Shown: positions 43,981 through 51,820, counted from the first letter of the stretch. The stretch: 64,000 bases of DNA from a bacterium (GCA_017542305.1 JAFXXK010000025.1:1-64000), one strand, 5' to 3'. Translations and numbers: made by a program. The notes: generated from the letters alone by a model not told the origin.

Positions 43981-45318
43981 TTACTCCTTTGTTGTTTCGG
44001 GTACGAGTACCGAAAGTACCGCATTATCAAGGTTTAAATATTCTTTTATGGTATTATTCAAATCTTCTTTTGTAATAGCTTCCAAATCTTTTAAATATTC
44101 TTCGATAAGTGTCAAATCTTCGCAAACCGTCATATAATAACCGATGGTTTCTCCGATTTCCGATACAGTTTCAGCAGCATAAGCAAAGCGTGATTTAATT
44201 TTTTTCTTCGCTTTTTGAAGTTCTGCGTCTGTAATCGGATTATTAATAAGGTTTACTAATTCTTCTTCGGTTAATTTTATTGCAAGGTCTTTCTTTTCGG
44301 GTTTACAGTTTGCCTGAATAAAGAAGTTGTTACCGTCTTTGAACTGATAATGCTCCGAACCAATCATATTCAAAATCGGTTCAGGTTGCTTTTCTATTAA
44401 GTTTTGGTATAATCTTGAGCTTGTTCCGTCGCCGAAAATTATACTTATAATATCAAGACAAATTGTGCCTTTAATGTCTTTTGCAAGCGGTCCGAGCCAA
44501 CCGTACATAAAGTAAACAGTATTAACGTGAGCCGAACTTTCAATAATTTTTTTATTCTGAACAGGTTTATCAATTTCGTTAATCCGTTTTGGCGCGTTTT
44601 GTCTGCCCTTAAAATCAAATTCTTTTTCAACTTTTTTCAGAATTTCTTCTTTATCAAAATCTCCGACAATAATTGTAGTCATATTTTCGGGAGAATAAAA
44701 TGTTTGATAGTAATTCATTATATCATCACGGGTAACCTGAGAAATTATTTCGGGAGTTCCGATGACATCCCGTTTATACGGATGTTTTGTATACATATTA
44801 TAATTACATGCGTTATAAATTTTAGTCCAATTTTGGTCTTTTCTCATTCTGATTTCTTCAATAACAACGTGGCGTTCACGTTTATCCGTAACAGTTGTGT
44901 CATTCAGATCAAACGGTGCACCGATTTCTTCTTCAGGTAAAATCGGGTCAAGCATCATATCTGCGTGAAGTTCAATTGCGATATTCAGGTCTTTGCAGTT
45001 TTCCCCTTTCGGTAAAGTAACATAATAATATGTGTAGTCTTTCCAGGTTGCTGCGTTAACTATTGCCCCTTTGGCTTCCAGAGTTCTGTCAAATTCTCCT
45101 GCTTTGTGTTTATGAGTACCTTTAAACATCAAATGTTCAAGAAAATGTGAAATGCCGTTGTTCTTATCATCTTCGTTTATAGAACCTGTTTTTACCCAAG
45201 TGCTGACATTGGACATATCACCTTCTTTATGGGCAAGAACAATTTTATGACCGTTTTCACGTTCGTATATTTCGACATTCTCTGTAAGAAACGGGTATTT
45301 TACGGTAGTTTTTTGCAT
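43981..45318 (-). CDS. M16 family zinc protease (processing-peptidase-like)
   Basis: This 445-residue protein is an insulinase/mitochondrial-processing-peptidase homologue. The inverted zinc motif HFLEH (H58-x-x-E61-H62) and the distal Glu (VVIEEIRMRKD, about residue 135) are intact. The second, non-catalytic M16_C domain covers about residues 170-430. No signal peptide is visible, so a cytoplasmic or membrane-associated role is likely. It lies one base upstream of ilvB and is probably co-transcribed, though no functional connection is known. Confidence 0.92.
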   Translation of the reverse strand: MQKTTVKYPFLTENVEIYERENGHKIVLAHKEGDMSNVSTWVKTGSINEDDKNNGISHFLEHLMFKGTHKHKAGEFDRTLEAKGAIVNAATWKDYTYYYVTLPKGENCKDLNIAIELHADMMLDPILPEEEIGAPFDLNDTTVTDKRERHVVIEEIRMRKDQNWTKIYNACNYNMYTKHPYKRDVIGTPEIISQVTRDDIMNYYQTFYSPENMTTIIVGDFDKEEILKKVEKEFDFKGRQNAPKRINEIDKPVQNKKIIESSAHVNTVYFMYGWLGPLAKDIKGTICLDIISIIFGDGTSSRLYQNLIEKQPEPILNMIGSEHYQFKDGNNFFIQANCKPEKKDLAIKLTEEELVNLINNPITDAELQKAKKKIKSRFAYAAETVSEIGETIGYYMTVCEDLTLIEEYLKDLEAITKEDLNNTIKEYLNLDNAVLSVLVPETTKE

Positions 45319-45425
45319 TTGTCAGACCTCTTTATACTATGTTTCATACTTATTATACAACAAATAAAATTATGGGATTTACAAATGCTAAAAAACCCGT
45401 TATAATTATATTAAAAGGATTTTAT

Positions 45426-45992
45426 ATGAAAAGATTTATATTAACGCTTTTGTTGTTTTTGGGATTTGCAACCGCTGTTTATGCAGACCCGCGTTCATTT
45501 ACCGTACGTTATGGAGTGGATACTATAGATGGATTTATTCCTCTGTCTGCATACGGAGCATATACGGATTGTGATCCTTATATATTCTATGTGGAACGTC
45601 AAAAATACTATATGGTGAAAGATGATATTCAACCGTACAACAGAAATTCTCTGTTAGGCTGCGGTGATATGTCAAAAGATTCTCTTTACAGGCCTTTGCT
45701 AAATTTAAACAAAGACAATGATAATACAAAGTTAACACCGGAAGAATTAAAGGCTGCAAATATCAGGTTTGTAAAACAAAAAATTGACGGGAAGCTTGAT
45801 TTATATAATAAAAATTCAGATTTCGATTTGGACAGAATTGCATATATTGATATAAAAAATATAAGAATTGCAACGACATTTGCACCCAGCGGCAGTTTTG
45901 ATATTTATTTAAAAACTTCTACAAAGAGTTTGAAAAAAGTTATTGCAAAAGTTGAGGCGCGCACTCATTTTTACGTTGACAGAATGTTTTAA
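45426..45992 (+). CDS. Secreted protein of unknown function
   Basis: The start at 45426 (AAAGGA upstream) gives a 188-residue precursor with a signal peptide (MKRFILTLLLFLGFATAVYA). The mature part is rich in Asp/Tyr/Lys, with several regular beta-strand-like stretches (FTVRYGVDTIDGFIPLSAYGAYT, RIAYIDIKNIRIATTFAP). The TPEELKAANIRFVK segment reads like an EF-hand-associated helix but no loop is seen. Uncharacterised, and probably lineage-specific. It is convergent with rlmN, with only 3 bases between the stops. Confidence 0.6.
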   Translation: MKRFILTLLLFLGFATAVYADPRSFTVRYGVDTIDGFIPLSAYGAYTDCDPYIFYVERQKYYMVKDDIQPYNRNSLLGCGDMSKDSLYRPLLNLNKDNDNTKLTPEELKAANIRFVKQKIDGKLDLYNKNSDFDLDRIAYIDIKNIRIATTFAPSGSFDIYLKTSTKSLKKVIAKVEARTHFYVDRMF

Positions 45993-45995
45993 GGA

Positions 45996-47015
45996 TTATT
46001 TAACTTTCCCTCTCAACTGACCGCAGGCTGCATCAATATCCGCCCCTCTTTCAAGTCTGACTGTAACTTTTTTGCCCGAATGTTCAAGAAGATATTTAAA
46101 CTTCATAACAGCATTGTTTGACGGTTTTTGGTAATCATTTTTTTCTGTCGGGTTGTATGGGATTAAGTTTATATTGCATTTAATGTCGTGCAGATAGTAA
46201 GCAAGTTCTTTTGCACTTTCAACCGTATCTGTTAAATCTTTTATCAAAAGATATTCAATGGTAATACGTCGCCCTGTTTTGTCAACGTAGTTTTTCATAG
46301 CTTTGTGAAGCTCATCCATAGGGTATTTGTTTTCAATTTGCATTAATTTTTTACGGATTTCGTGATTAGGTGCGTGAAGCGAAATAGCCAGAGTTGACTG
46401 CATATCAAGCTCGGCAAGTTTATTTATCTGCGGAACAATTCCGCTTGTGGAAACGGTTAAACGTCTTGCGCCGATTTGAAAATCTTCATTAAAAATTTCC
46501 ATAGCCTTTAGTACGTTATCAAGATTAAGTAATGGTTCGCCCTGTCCCATAAACACGACATTAGTAACTTTCAGTCCTGTATCACGCTGTATTGTCAGAA
46601 CTTGTTCAATAATTTCTTTATAAGTCAGATTTCTGATAAACCCTCTTTTGCCTGTAGCGCAAAAAGAACAGTTAACGGCACATCCTACTTGCGAGCTTAC
46701 GCAGGCAGTAAGGTTGGCACGATTATCAAAACGCATCAGAACGGTTTCAACACATTCTCCGTCTGGATATTCAAGCAAGTATTTCAAAGTCCCGTCAGAG
46801 CTGGTTTGTTTAACCTTGATTTTCACATCGCTGACTTTTGCAATTTGTTTTAATTCTTCTCTGAATTTTACGGACAAATCTGTCATTTCATCTATTGAGG
46901 AAACCGATTTAAGATAAATCCAGTTGTGAATTTGTCTTGCACGAAACTTAGATGCTTTGAGTTCATCCGTAATTTGTTCTATTTCAGCCTGATTTAATCC
47001 TGATAAAGTTTTCAT
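45996..47015 (-). CDS. rlmN: Dual-specificity RNA methyltransferase RlmN
   Basis: The ATG at 47015 gives a 339-residue radical SAM enzyme that methylates A2503 of 23S rRNA (and A37 of some tRNAs). The cluster motif C112-x3-C116-x2-C119 (CAVNCSFC), MGQGEPLLN and the C-terminal GRRITIEYLLI/GCDINLIPYNP-type blocks are present; the catalytic Cys is in DIDAACGQLRG at the C-terminus. No strong ribosome-binding site precedes the ATG, and a TTG 24 bases further upstream is in frame. It is divergent from the ssrA promoter. Confidence 0.94.
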   Translation of the reverse strand: MKTLSGLNQAEIEQITDELKASKFRARQIHNWIYLKSVSSIDEMTDLSVKFREELKQIAKVSDVKIKVKQTSSDGTLKYLLEYPDGECVETVLMRFDNRANLTACVSSQVGCAVNCSFCATGKRGFIRNLTYKEIIEQVLTIQRDTGLKVTNVVFMGQGEPLLNLDNVLKAMEIFNEDFQIGARRLTVSTSGIVPQINKLAELDMQSTLAISLHAPNHEIRKKLMQIENKYPMDELHKAMKNYVDKTGRRITIEYLLIKDLTDTVESAKELAYYLHDIKCNINLIPYNPTEKNDYQKPSNNAVMKFKYLLEHSGKKVTVRLERGADIDAACGQLRGKVK

Positions 47016-47048
47016 AAATAAATTATGCCACAAAAACAAAATAGGGTG

Positions 47049-47076
47049 TTGAAAATTGTAAAAATTGAGTTATAAT
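47049..47076 (+). promoter_or_regulatory. Promoter of the tmRNA transcript
   Basis: TTGAAA (47049-47054), a 16-base spacer and TATAAT (47071-47076). The predicted start near 47083 lies about 180 bases upstream of the mature tmRNA 5' end. No good promoter is seen closer to the tmRNA, so the long leader is probably transcribed. Confidence 0.65.
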
Positions 47077-47108
47077 GTAATATACGAACATTGAAGCTAG
47101 AAATATAT

Positions 47109-47136
47109 AAAAATCTTCATATATGGGGATGTTTTG
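47109..47136 (+). repeat. Duplicated copy of the tmRNA 5' boundary
   Basis: ATCTTCATATATGGGGATG and the following TTTTG at 47113-47136 nearly match ATTTTCATATATGGGGATG and TTTTG at 47254-47277, which spans the mature tmRNA 5' end (47266). The two copies are 141 bp apart. Confidence 0.75.
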
Positions 47137-47251
47137 AAAAGCGTAAGCCGATGTGAGTGCCGGAGTCGGTTCGCGAGAGCGAAACGAGCAGGGCACGAAC
47201 AAAACGATAGCGACGTAGAAATCTATGATTTCACAGGAGCTAACATCCCCA
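47125..47251 (+). other. Structured leader element mimicking the tmRNA acceptor end
   Basis: The segment starts GGGGATGTT (47125-47133) and ends AACATCCCC then A (47242-47251), a perfect 9-bp closing stem. Inside are TTCGC-GAGA-GCGAA (GNRA-loop hairpin, 47170-47183) enclosed by GTGCC/GGCAC (47157-47161 with 47192-47196), and GAAATC-TAT-GATTTC (47218-47232). It carries no reading frame of note and sits in the tmRNA leader. It could be a functional RNA or an inserted element. Confidence 0.6.
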
Positions 47252-47265
47252 AGATTTTCATATAT

Positions 47266-47663
47266 GGGGATGTTTTGGATTAGACAGGATGATCTGATTA
47301 ATGCAGGTTGCGAGTTCGGGAGCTGTTCCCGGTTACCAACGAGCAAACAAATTAAGTGCTAATAACACTATTGATGCCACAGATGCATTCGCAAGAAGAT
47401 ATGCATTAGCTGCCTAATTGCAGTTGGCCACTCATACCGCCCAGCTTGCCGGTTGTATGGGTAAATTATGCAAGACGCAGTACGGAGATGGCGATAACCG
47501 TATCAAGATAATCGTCAGAGGTTTAGAGTTTCCTTTAAATAAAACCTAGGGCTGAATTATAGGGTAGTGATTTCTCCTGATTCAGTTGAGCGAATGTAAA
47601 TCTACACTCGTAGAGATTTGTTTTAATCCATTTTGGACAGGGGTTCGACTCCCCTCATCTCCA
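47266..47663 (+). ncRNA. ssrA: Transfer-messenger RNA (tmRNA)
   Basis: This 398-nt tmRNA rescues stalled ribosomes. The 5' end GGGGATG pairs with 3' CATCTCC (one G-T pair), and discriminator A is base 47663; CCA is not encoded. The T-arm GGTTCGACTCC (47642-47652) is intact. The tag frame runs 47358-47417, resume codon GCT, encoding ANNTIDATDAFARRYALAA and then TAA, with the expected ALAA end. The ANN start is typical of cyanobacterial relatives. The 19-residue tag is on the long side. The 3' end is repeated downstream several times. Confidence 0.95.
47648..47663 (+). repeat. tmRNA 3' end, attachment-site-like core (copy 1)
   Basis: The 16-base core ACTCCCCTCATCTCCA forms the tmRNA 3' end here. 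It recurs at 47823-47838, 47879-47894 and 50593-50608. tmRNA 3' ends are standard integration targets for tyrosine-integrase islands. Confidence 0.8.
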
Positions 47664-47706
47664 TTTTAATTTTTTGAAATAAAAATAGAGAGGCGAACCC
47701 ACCAAG

Positions 47707-47840
47707 CAAAGCTTGGTCAGTGGTTCGAGCGTGAGCGAGCTGAGGGCGAAGGCTTGATTACGAAATAATTGAAAATTATGAAGTAATCAACCGCAGACCC
47801 GTTAATAGCGAGCGAACAAGACACTCCCCTCATCTCCATT
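47707..47840 (+). repeat. 134-bp perfect direct repeat, left copy
   Basis: Identical by eye over 134 bases to 50477-50610, ending with the tmRNA 3'-end core plus TT. It contains a self-complementary region (TTGATTAC ... GTAATCAA around ATAATT-GAA-AATTAT). The two copies bracket the 2.6-kb mini-island. Confidence 0.9.
47823..47838 (+). repeat. tmRNA 3'-end core (copy 2)
   Basis: ACTCCCCTCATCTCCA at the end of the left 134-bp repeat. The 35 bases after it (TTTTAATTTTTTGAAATAAA and on to GGCGAAC) also follow the true tmRNA end at 47664, so the flank was duplicated too. Confidence 0.85.
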
Positions 47841-47878
47841 TTAATTTTTTGAAATAAAAATAGAGAGGCGAACAAGAC

Positions 47879-47894
47879 ACTCCCCTCATCTCCA
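47879..47894 (+). repeat. tmRNA 3'-end core (copy 3)
   Basis: The core with preceding GACA, only 40 bases after copy 2. It is immediately followed by the 63-bp hairpin repeat that recurs at 50820. Confidence 0.85.
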
Positions 47895-47957
47895 ATAACA
47901 ACTGCGGCTTTATGCCGCTAAAAATTTTGATGGGTTGAATATTTCTATTCAACCCAT
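47895..47957 (-). terminator. Repeated terminator module, left copy
   Basis: Contains GCGGC-TTTAT-GCCGC and the stem ATGGGTTGAATA/TATTCAACCCAT. Read on the minus strand the long stem is followed by a T-run, so it terminates the gene ending at 47968. A near copy lies at 50820-50882. Confidence 0.75.
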
Positions 47958-47967
47958 ACTACTTGCT

Positions 47968-48792
47968 TTATTTATCTTCAATAAATACGTGCGCACCATT
48001 CATTGTCACCCAATGACCGTTTTCCGGATTTGGATTTGGGTTATGAAAATTCAGAATACGATTGAGCCGTTTGTTACTTTTGTTATCTTTTGCTTTGAAT
48101 TTTTGTCTTATTTCATCCGAAAACTTTTGGCTCGGTGTTTTTGGAGAGTCTATTTTAGGAGAGGAAGCTGTTGAGGGAGTCGATTTAATAGAATTACTAA
48201 CCGGTGCTGCTTGTCCTGTTGTTGTACTGTTTTTTAATTTATCATCATCTATAATATTTTTCTTTGTTAAATGTTCTATTAACCCTTTATATTTTCTTTT
48301 ATCATCCGGATGATTAATTAATTCCTCATTTCGCATTTTTACTATTGTTTTTGCTGCAATAATATTTTCACATTTTTCAGGATTTTTATCGTAAAAATCT
48401 TTTCCATATTCTTTTATTATTTCCTTAGCTATTTTACGACCTTGATCATTATTCCAAGAATCCATATTCCACTCACTTCTCGGATTCTTTTTAGTTTTAT
48501 TTTCATGCATTATACCTGCAATAGTGCTCCCCCAGTCTCCATATCTGAAATATAATAAGGCACTTCCAAAAGTATGTTTAAATGCATCTGCTTCTACATC
48601 CCAAAACTCGTGTCCTTTTTGAGGTTTAGTTTCAAATTTGTATATTTTTTGGTATTTCCATGTTTTATTGACCATTTCATTATTAAAATTATCCTTTGCC
48701 TCTTGTGATTGATGTATATTGAAAGCTCCAGCAATCTCATTTCTTAATCTTTGAGCAGTTAATTTTTCTTTTAATTTGTTTAAGTCAGACAT
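47968..48792 (-). CDS. DUF6973-like protein, possible toxin or phage-derived effector
   Basis: This 274-residue protein carries at about residues 64-125 a conserved-looking block: DVEADAFKHTFGSALLYF, GIMHE and MDSWNNDQGRKIAKE. This H ... HE ... MDxxNNxxGRxIA pattern is how I recognise the DUF6973 family of predicted secreted or polymorphic-toxin domains; the activity is unproven. A Ser/Thr/Pro linker follows (about 190-215), then a basic stretch and a C-terminal NGHWVTMNGAHVFIEDK tail of a type common in phage head/minor capsid and effector proteins. The start has AGGAG upstream. It is AT-rich and lies within the repeat-bracketed island. Confidence 0.6.
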   Translation of the reverse strand: MSDLNKLKEKLTAQRLRNEIAGAFNIHQSQEAKDNFNNEMVNKTWKYQKIYKFETKPQKGHEFWDVEADAFKHTFGSALLYFRYGDWGSTIAGIMHENKTKKNPRSEWNMDSWNNDQGRKIAKEIIKEYGKDFYDKNPEKCENIIAAKTIVKMRNEELINHPDDKRKYKGLIEHLTKKNIIDDDKLKNSTTTGQAAPVSNSIKSTPSTASSPKIDSPKTPSQKFSDEIRQKFKAKDNKSNKRLNRILNFHNPNPNPENGHWVTMNGAHVFIEDK

Positions 48793-48815
48793 TTTATTTC
48801 TCCTGTAATTTATAT

Positions 48816-49244
48816 TTGTGTTACCATTTTAATGTGAAATTTTTAGATTTTAAAAAGTACATTTTTTCTTATATTACAATTATAATTTCATTTGGATTGT
48901 ATTACTTACTATTGATATTTCAAAATAAACATTATCCTTCAGCAACAGAGGATGAATTTTTGGCTCCTGGAACAGGATTAGCAATTATCATTGGATATTA
49001 TTTTGTTTTATATTTAATATCTTGTGTTTTACTAATTCTTGAGCTACTAATAAGAAAATTTATTATAGAAAAATACTTTCCAAAATTAAAAATTTCAATA
49101 AATTTTAGTTTTCCAAAAGTAATACTGAAAATATATACAATTATATTTTATGCATTGTTTCTTTTTGCAATTATTCCTTTTATTTTAACTTGTATTGCTT
49201 TCCTAATTACTATTATAAAACTTTATATATTTGATATTATGTAG
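48816..49244 (+). CDS. Small multi-span membrane protein beside the DUF6973-like gene
   Basis: This protein of about 136-142 residues has three to four membrane helices (IFSYITIIISFGLYYLLLIF, LAIIIGYYFVLYLISCVLLILEL, VILKIYTIIFYALFLFAIIPFILTCIAFLITII). The start is uncertain: a TTG at 48816 or a GTG at 48834, neither with a clear ribosome-binding site. Placed divergently next to the possible toxin within the island, it could be an immunity protein, though this rests on context only. Composition is AT-rich. Confidence 0.5.
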   Translation: MCYHFNVKFLDFKKYIFSYITIIISFGLYYLLLIFQNKHYPSATEDEFLAPGTGLAIIIGYYFVLYLISCVLLILELLIRKFIIEKYFPKLKISINFSFPKVILKIYTIIFYALFLFAIIPFILTCIAFLITIIKLYIFDIM

Positions 49245-49481
49245 TATTCATTTTAACCTCCTGTAAATACTTTAGTTACACTAAATTTCATACACTACCA
49301 ATTACAGCTATCTTCTTCTAAAAGTAAATCCTTTTCCAAAAATCCGGTTGACTAAGATACAGAAAACAAGTAAATGTATTAAATTTATGCTACTACTGTA
49401 ACATACAAAACATGACCAACATGAAAAATTAACAAAAAATTAATAATTCCTCTTTATTTTCAGATTAATTTTTACTATCAT

Positions 49482-50420
49482 ATGCTTATGAAAAAATTTT
49501 TGCTTATTTTATTTGCTTTTTTAATATTTATTGGGCTTGATATGTTTGTTATAGAACCCAATATTCTGATTGTTAAAAACCAAAAATTATATGTCCCGAA
49601 TTGGAATAAAAATATTGATGGATTTAAAGTTGCTGTTGTAGCAGATATTCACCTCGGAACAAAATTTGTAGATATACAAAAACTTGAAAAAATTGCAAAT
49701 AAAGTTAATAAGGCGCAGCCGGATTTGGTTGTATTGGCAGGTGATTTAGATGCAAAATCTATAACATACAAAGGTTATAAAAAAGAAGATGTTGCAAAGA
49801 CATTAAAAATATTCAATGGAAAGTTCGGAACTGTAGCGATAATGGGAAATCATGACTATGACCCGCCAAACGTAATTCCGCAAATATATAAAATGGCAGA
49901 AATTCCATTACTTGAACATGAAGATTTATTTATATATCCCCAAAAAACTCCTGTAAGAATTGTAGGGTTTAAAGACTTGTGGCACTACAAAAGTATTCCT
50001 GCAAATGTAATTGGTACAAAATATAAAAACACTCCTACGATCGTACTTGCACACAATCCGGATTCATTCGCAGATATGCCGAAATTTGTGTCTTTGACAT
50101 TAAGCGGACATACTCATGGCGGAGAAACTGTATTTCCGATAATCGGTTCATTTGATGTTCCGTCTGAATATGGTCAAAGATACCGCAAAGGTTATATCAT
50201 AGAAAATAATAAACATTTATATGTGAGCGGCGGGGTTGCAACAACGAGTAGAATGAGATTTTTAAATCCTCCTGAAATAGCGATACTTGAACTGTATTCA
50301 CAAGACCAAAATAAAAAAATTTGTGATACAAAACCTTTAAAAGGCATTGATAAAAATTATGCCCCTATTTTGGTTCCCAAACTAAGAAATTTTATAAATA
50401 AATTAAAGACAGATAATTAA
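49482..50420 (+). CDS. Membrane-anchored calcineurin-like metallophosphoesterase
   Basis: This 312-residue protein has an N-terminal membrane helix (about residues 5-23) and a metallophosphoesterase domain with the complete metal set: VVADIHLG (DxH), VVLAGDLD (GDxx), MGNHD (GNH[DE]), an isolated His (LAHNP) and SGHTHGGE (GHxH). It resembles the YaeI/YkuE subfamily of phospholipid/periplasmic phosphodiesterases; substrate unknown. Two start codons are 6 bases apart (49482, 49488). It lies inside the 134-bp repeat bracket and so may be cargo of the island. Confidence 0.9.
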   Translation: MLMKKFLLILFAFLIFIGLDMFVIEPNILIVKNQKLYVPNWNKNIDGFKVAVVADIHLGTKFVDIQKLEKIANKVNKAQPDLVVLAGDLDAKSITYKGYKKEDVAKTLKIFNGKFGTVAIMGNHDYDPPNVIPQIYKMAEIPLLEHEDLFIYPQKTPVRIVGFKDLWHYKSIPANVIGTKYKNTPTIVLAHNPDSFADMPKFVSLTLSGHTHGGETVFPIIGSFDVPSEYGQRYRKGYIIENNKHLYVSGGVATTSRMRFLNPPEIAILELYSQDQNKKICDTKPLKGIDKNYAPILVPKLRNFINKLKTDN

Positions 50421-50476
50421 AAAAGGAAATCTCAATCTCAAAGATAATTTTATCTTATACCATGTGTTAAATTACA

Positions 50477-50610
50477 CAAAGCTTGGTCAGTGGTTCGAGC
50501 GTGAGCGAGCTGAGGGCGAAGGCTTGATTACGAAATAATTGAAAATTATGAAGTAATCAACCGCAGACCCGTTAATAGCGAGCGAACAAGACACTCCCCT
50601 CATCTCCATT
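50477..50610 (+). repeat. 134-bp perfect direct repeat, right copy
   Basis: Partner of 47707-47840, 2770 bp away, and identical by eye. It ends with the tmRNA 3'-end core (50593-50608). It defines the right boundary of the mini-island. Confidence 0.9.
50593..50608 (+). repeat. tmRNA 3'-end core (copy 4)
   Basis: The 16-base core ACTCCCCTCATCTCCA at the end of the right 134-bp repeat, 2.9 kb from the true tmRNA 3' end. Confidence 0.85.
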
Positions 50611-50639
50611 ATTTATAATTTTATAGAAGAATAGATGGA

Positions 50640-50682
50640 GTCTCACCCCTACGGGGTTCTTACCTCTCAAAAACGATACTCA
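50640..50682 (+). repeat. Intergenic repeat GTCTCACCCC...GATACTCA, left copy
   Basis: About 43 bases (GTCTCACCCCTACGGGGTTC through AAACGATACTCA) recur with changes at 51777-51820. A small hairpin (CCCC-TA-CGGGG) is inside. No coding capacity. The rest of the 50421-50935 gap holds further small hairpins (ATGCC/GGCAT near 50735, CGGA/TCCG near 50772) but no gene. Confidence 0.7.
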
Positions 50683-50819
50683 GGGTTGTTTTGATGTCTT
50701 GGATTTTCTTTGTGCTCAAATAGTTTCGCCATTATGCCTTACGGCATAGTTGGCTCAATATCTTCGCTTACCGGATTTCGTCCGTCCGAAAATCCGCTCG
50801 GCAGAGTCCTTATCTCCCG

Positions 50820-50882
50820 TAACAACTGCGGCTGTATGCCGCTAAAAAATTCGGATGGGTTGAATATTTTTATTCAACCCAT
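50820..50882 (-). terminator. Repeated terminator module, right copy
   Basis: Near copy of 47895-47957: GCGGC-TGTAT-GCCGC then GGATGGGTTGAATA/TATTCAACCCATCC. On the minus strand the long stem is followed by GAATTTTTT, so it terminates the gene ending at 50936. Confidence 0.78.
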
Positions 50883-50935
50883 CCTATTTTGCTTTCAAGT
50901 GCATCCTGAATTTCTTATTACCATAAGATTAAAAT

Positions 50936-51622
50936 TTATTTTGATTGGATATCACTTACCTGAAGATACACAGGAGTATCTAACTTAAATATAATTTTAT
51001 TCCCTGCTTTTAATTTATAGTTTAACCCTTTTGCCATTGAACTAATTAAAAGTCCAAAACCGTTACAGGTTCTTGGAACTACAACCAATCCAACGATACT
51101 GATTGATTCTACGGCAACTACAGCAACACTTATTACGGAAAATGTAATTATTCCTATACTTGCAGGAATTGCTCTCAATGTATTTAAAACTTGAGGGGAT
51201 TTCAAATCACTTCCTTTTTTAGGTTCCATTCTTACTGTATAAACTTTTTCATTTGGGAATATTATTTTATCTACTATAATATAAGCTCTTGCTCTTTTGA
51301 ACAGGGGTTCGCTTTTTTTGATTTTTTTGAATTTACCCGAAAATCTTGTGTGTTCCGGTAAATACATTCCGTTAGAAGCTTGAACTTTCGAAACCAATCT
51401 AAAATATATTTCATCATTAATATCTGTTTCGTTTATGTCTAAATCTGATTCTAACTCAAGTACATACTTGCTTTTCGGACTTAAATAAATGGTTTCTTCT
51501 TCAATTGCAGTTGAAAGAACAGGTGAATCTTGTTCTTTATATTCATTTTCCTCTGCAAATACAGGCTCCAACATAAAGAAATTCATTAATATAATTAATA
51601 TGAGTGATATAATTTTTTTCAT
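50936..51622 (-). CDS. Secreted or envelope protein of unknown function
   Basis: This 228-residue protein has a signal peptide (about residues 1-23, ending EPVFA), a mature N-terminal beta-rich part (SPKSKYVLELESDLDINETD, then FRLVSKVQASNGMYLPEHTRFSGKF) and a central hydrophobic span (about residues 150-182, IPASIGIITFSVISVAVVAVESISIVG). A short C-terminal beta stretch follows (AGNKIIFKLDTPVYLQV). No enzyme motif. Similar secreted proteins are probably lineage-specific. Its 3' end is followed by the repeated terminator module, as for the gene at 47968. Confidence 0.6.
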   Translation of the reverse strand: MKKIISLILIILMNFFMLEPVFAEENEYKEQDSPVLSTAIEEETIYLSPKSKYVLELESDLDINETDINDEIYFRLVSKVQASNGMYLPEHTRFSGKFKKIKKSEPLFKRARAYIIVDKIIFPNEKVYTVRMEPKKGSDLKSPQVLNTLRAIPASIGIITFSVISVAVVAVESISIVGLVVVPRTCNGFGLLISSMAKGLNYKLKAGNKIIFKLDTPVYLQVSDIQSK

Positions 51623-51776
51623 TTTCTTCCTCTAAATATAGTTACAACCTTTTATAGTATATTATAAAAATCGAAAAAGTAAAAGGGTTTTAGAAAGTTT
51701 CTAACAGTCAAAACATTAAAAGAAAATATTGCCTGACAAACGCATTATTTATAAAATTAAAAAAGTAATTAGGGGT

Positions 51777-51820
51777 GTCTCACCCCCTGAGAGTTCTTAT
51801 CTCTCGAAAAACGATACTCA
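51777..51820 (+). repeat. Intergenic repeat GTCTCACCCC...GATACTCA, right copy
   Basis: Matches 50640-50682 (GTCTCACCCCCTGAGAGTTC through GATACTCA) with several changes. The two copies flank the secreted protein gene at 50936-51622. It is followed at once by a broken copy of the DUF6973-like gene 3' region. Confidence 0.7.

Noticed and set aside
47137-47249. A transposon-like element in the tmRNA leader
   Set aside because: The ends (9-bp inverted repeat) fit a small non-autonomous element, but no clean target-site duplication of short fixed length is seen and the inside looks RNA-structured, so I did not call it a mobile element outright.
47023-47346. A 107-codon minus-strand frame across the tmRNA leader and 5' end
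   Set aside because: It runs through a clear structured RNA gene and its own content is low-complexity and antisense.
47663-50608. An integrase-bearing integrative element
   Set aside because: Attachment-like repeats are clear, but no integrase, relaxase or phage structural gene is in the interval.
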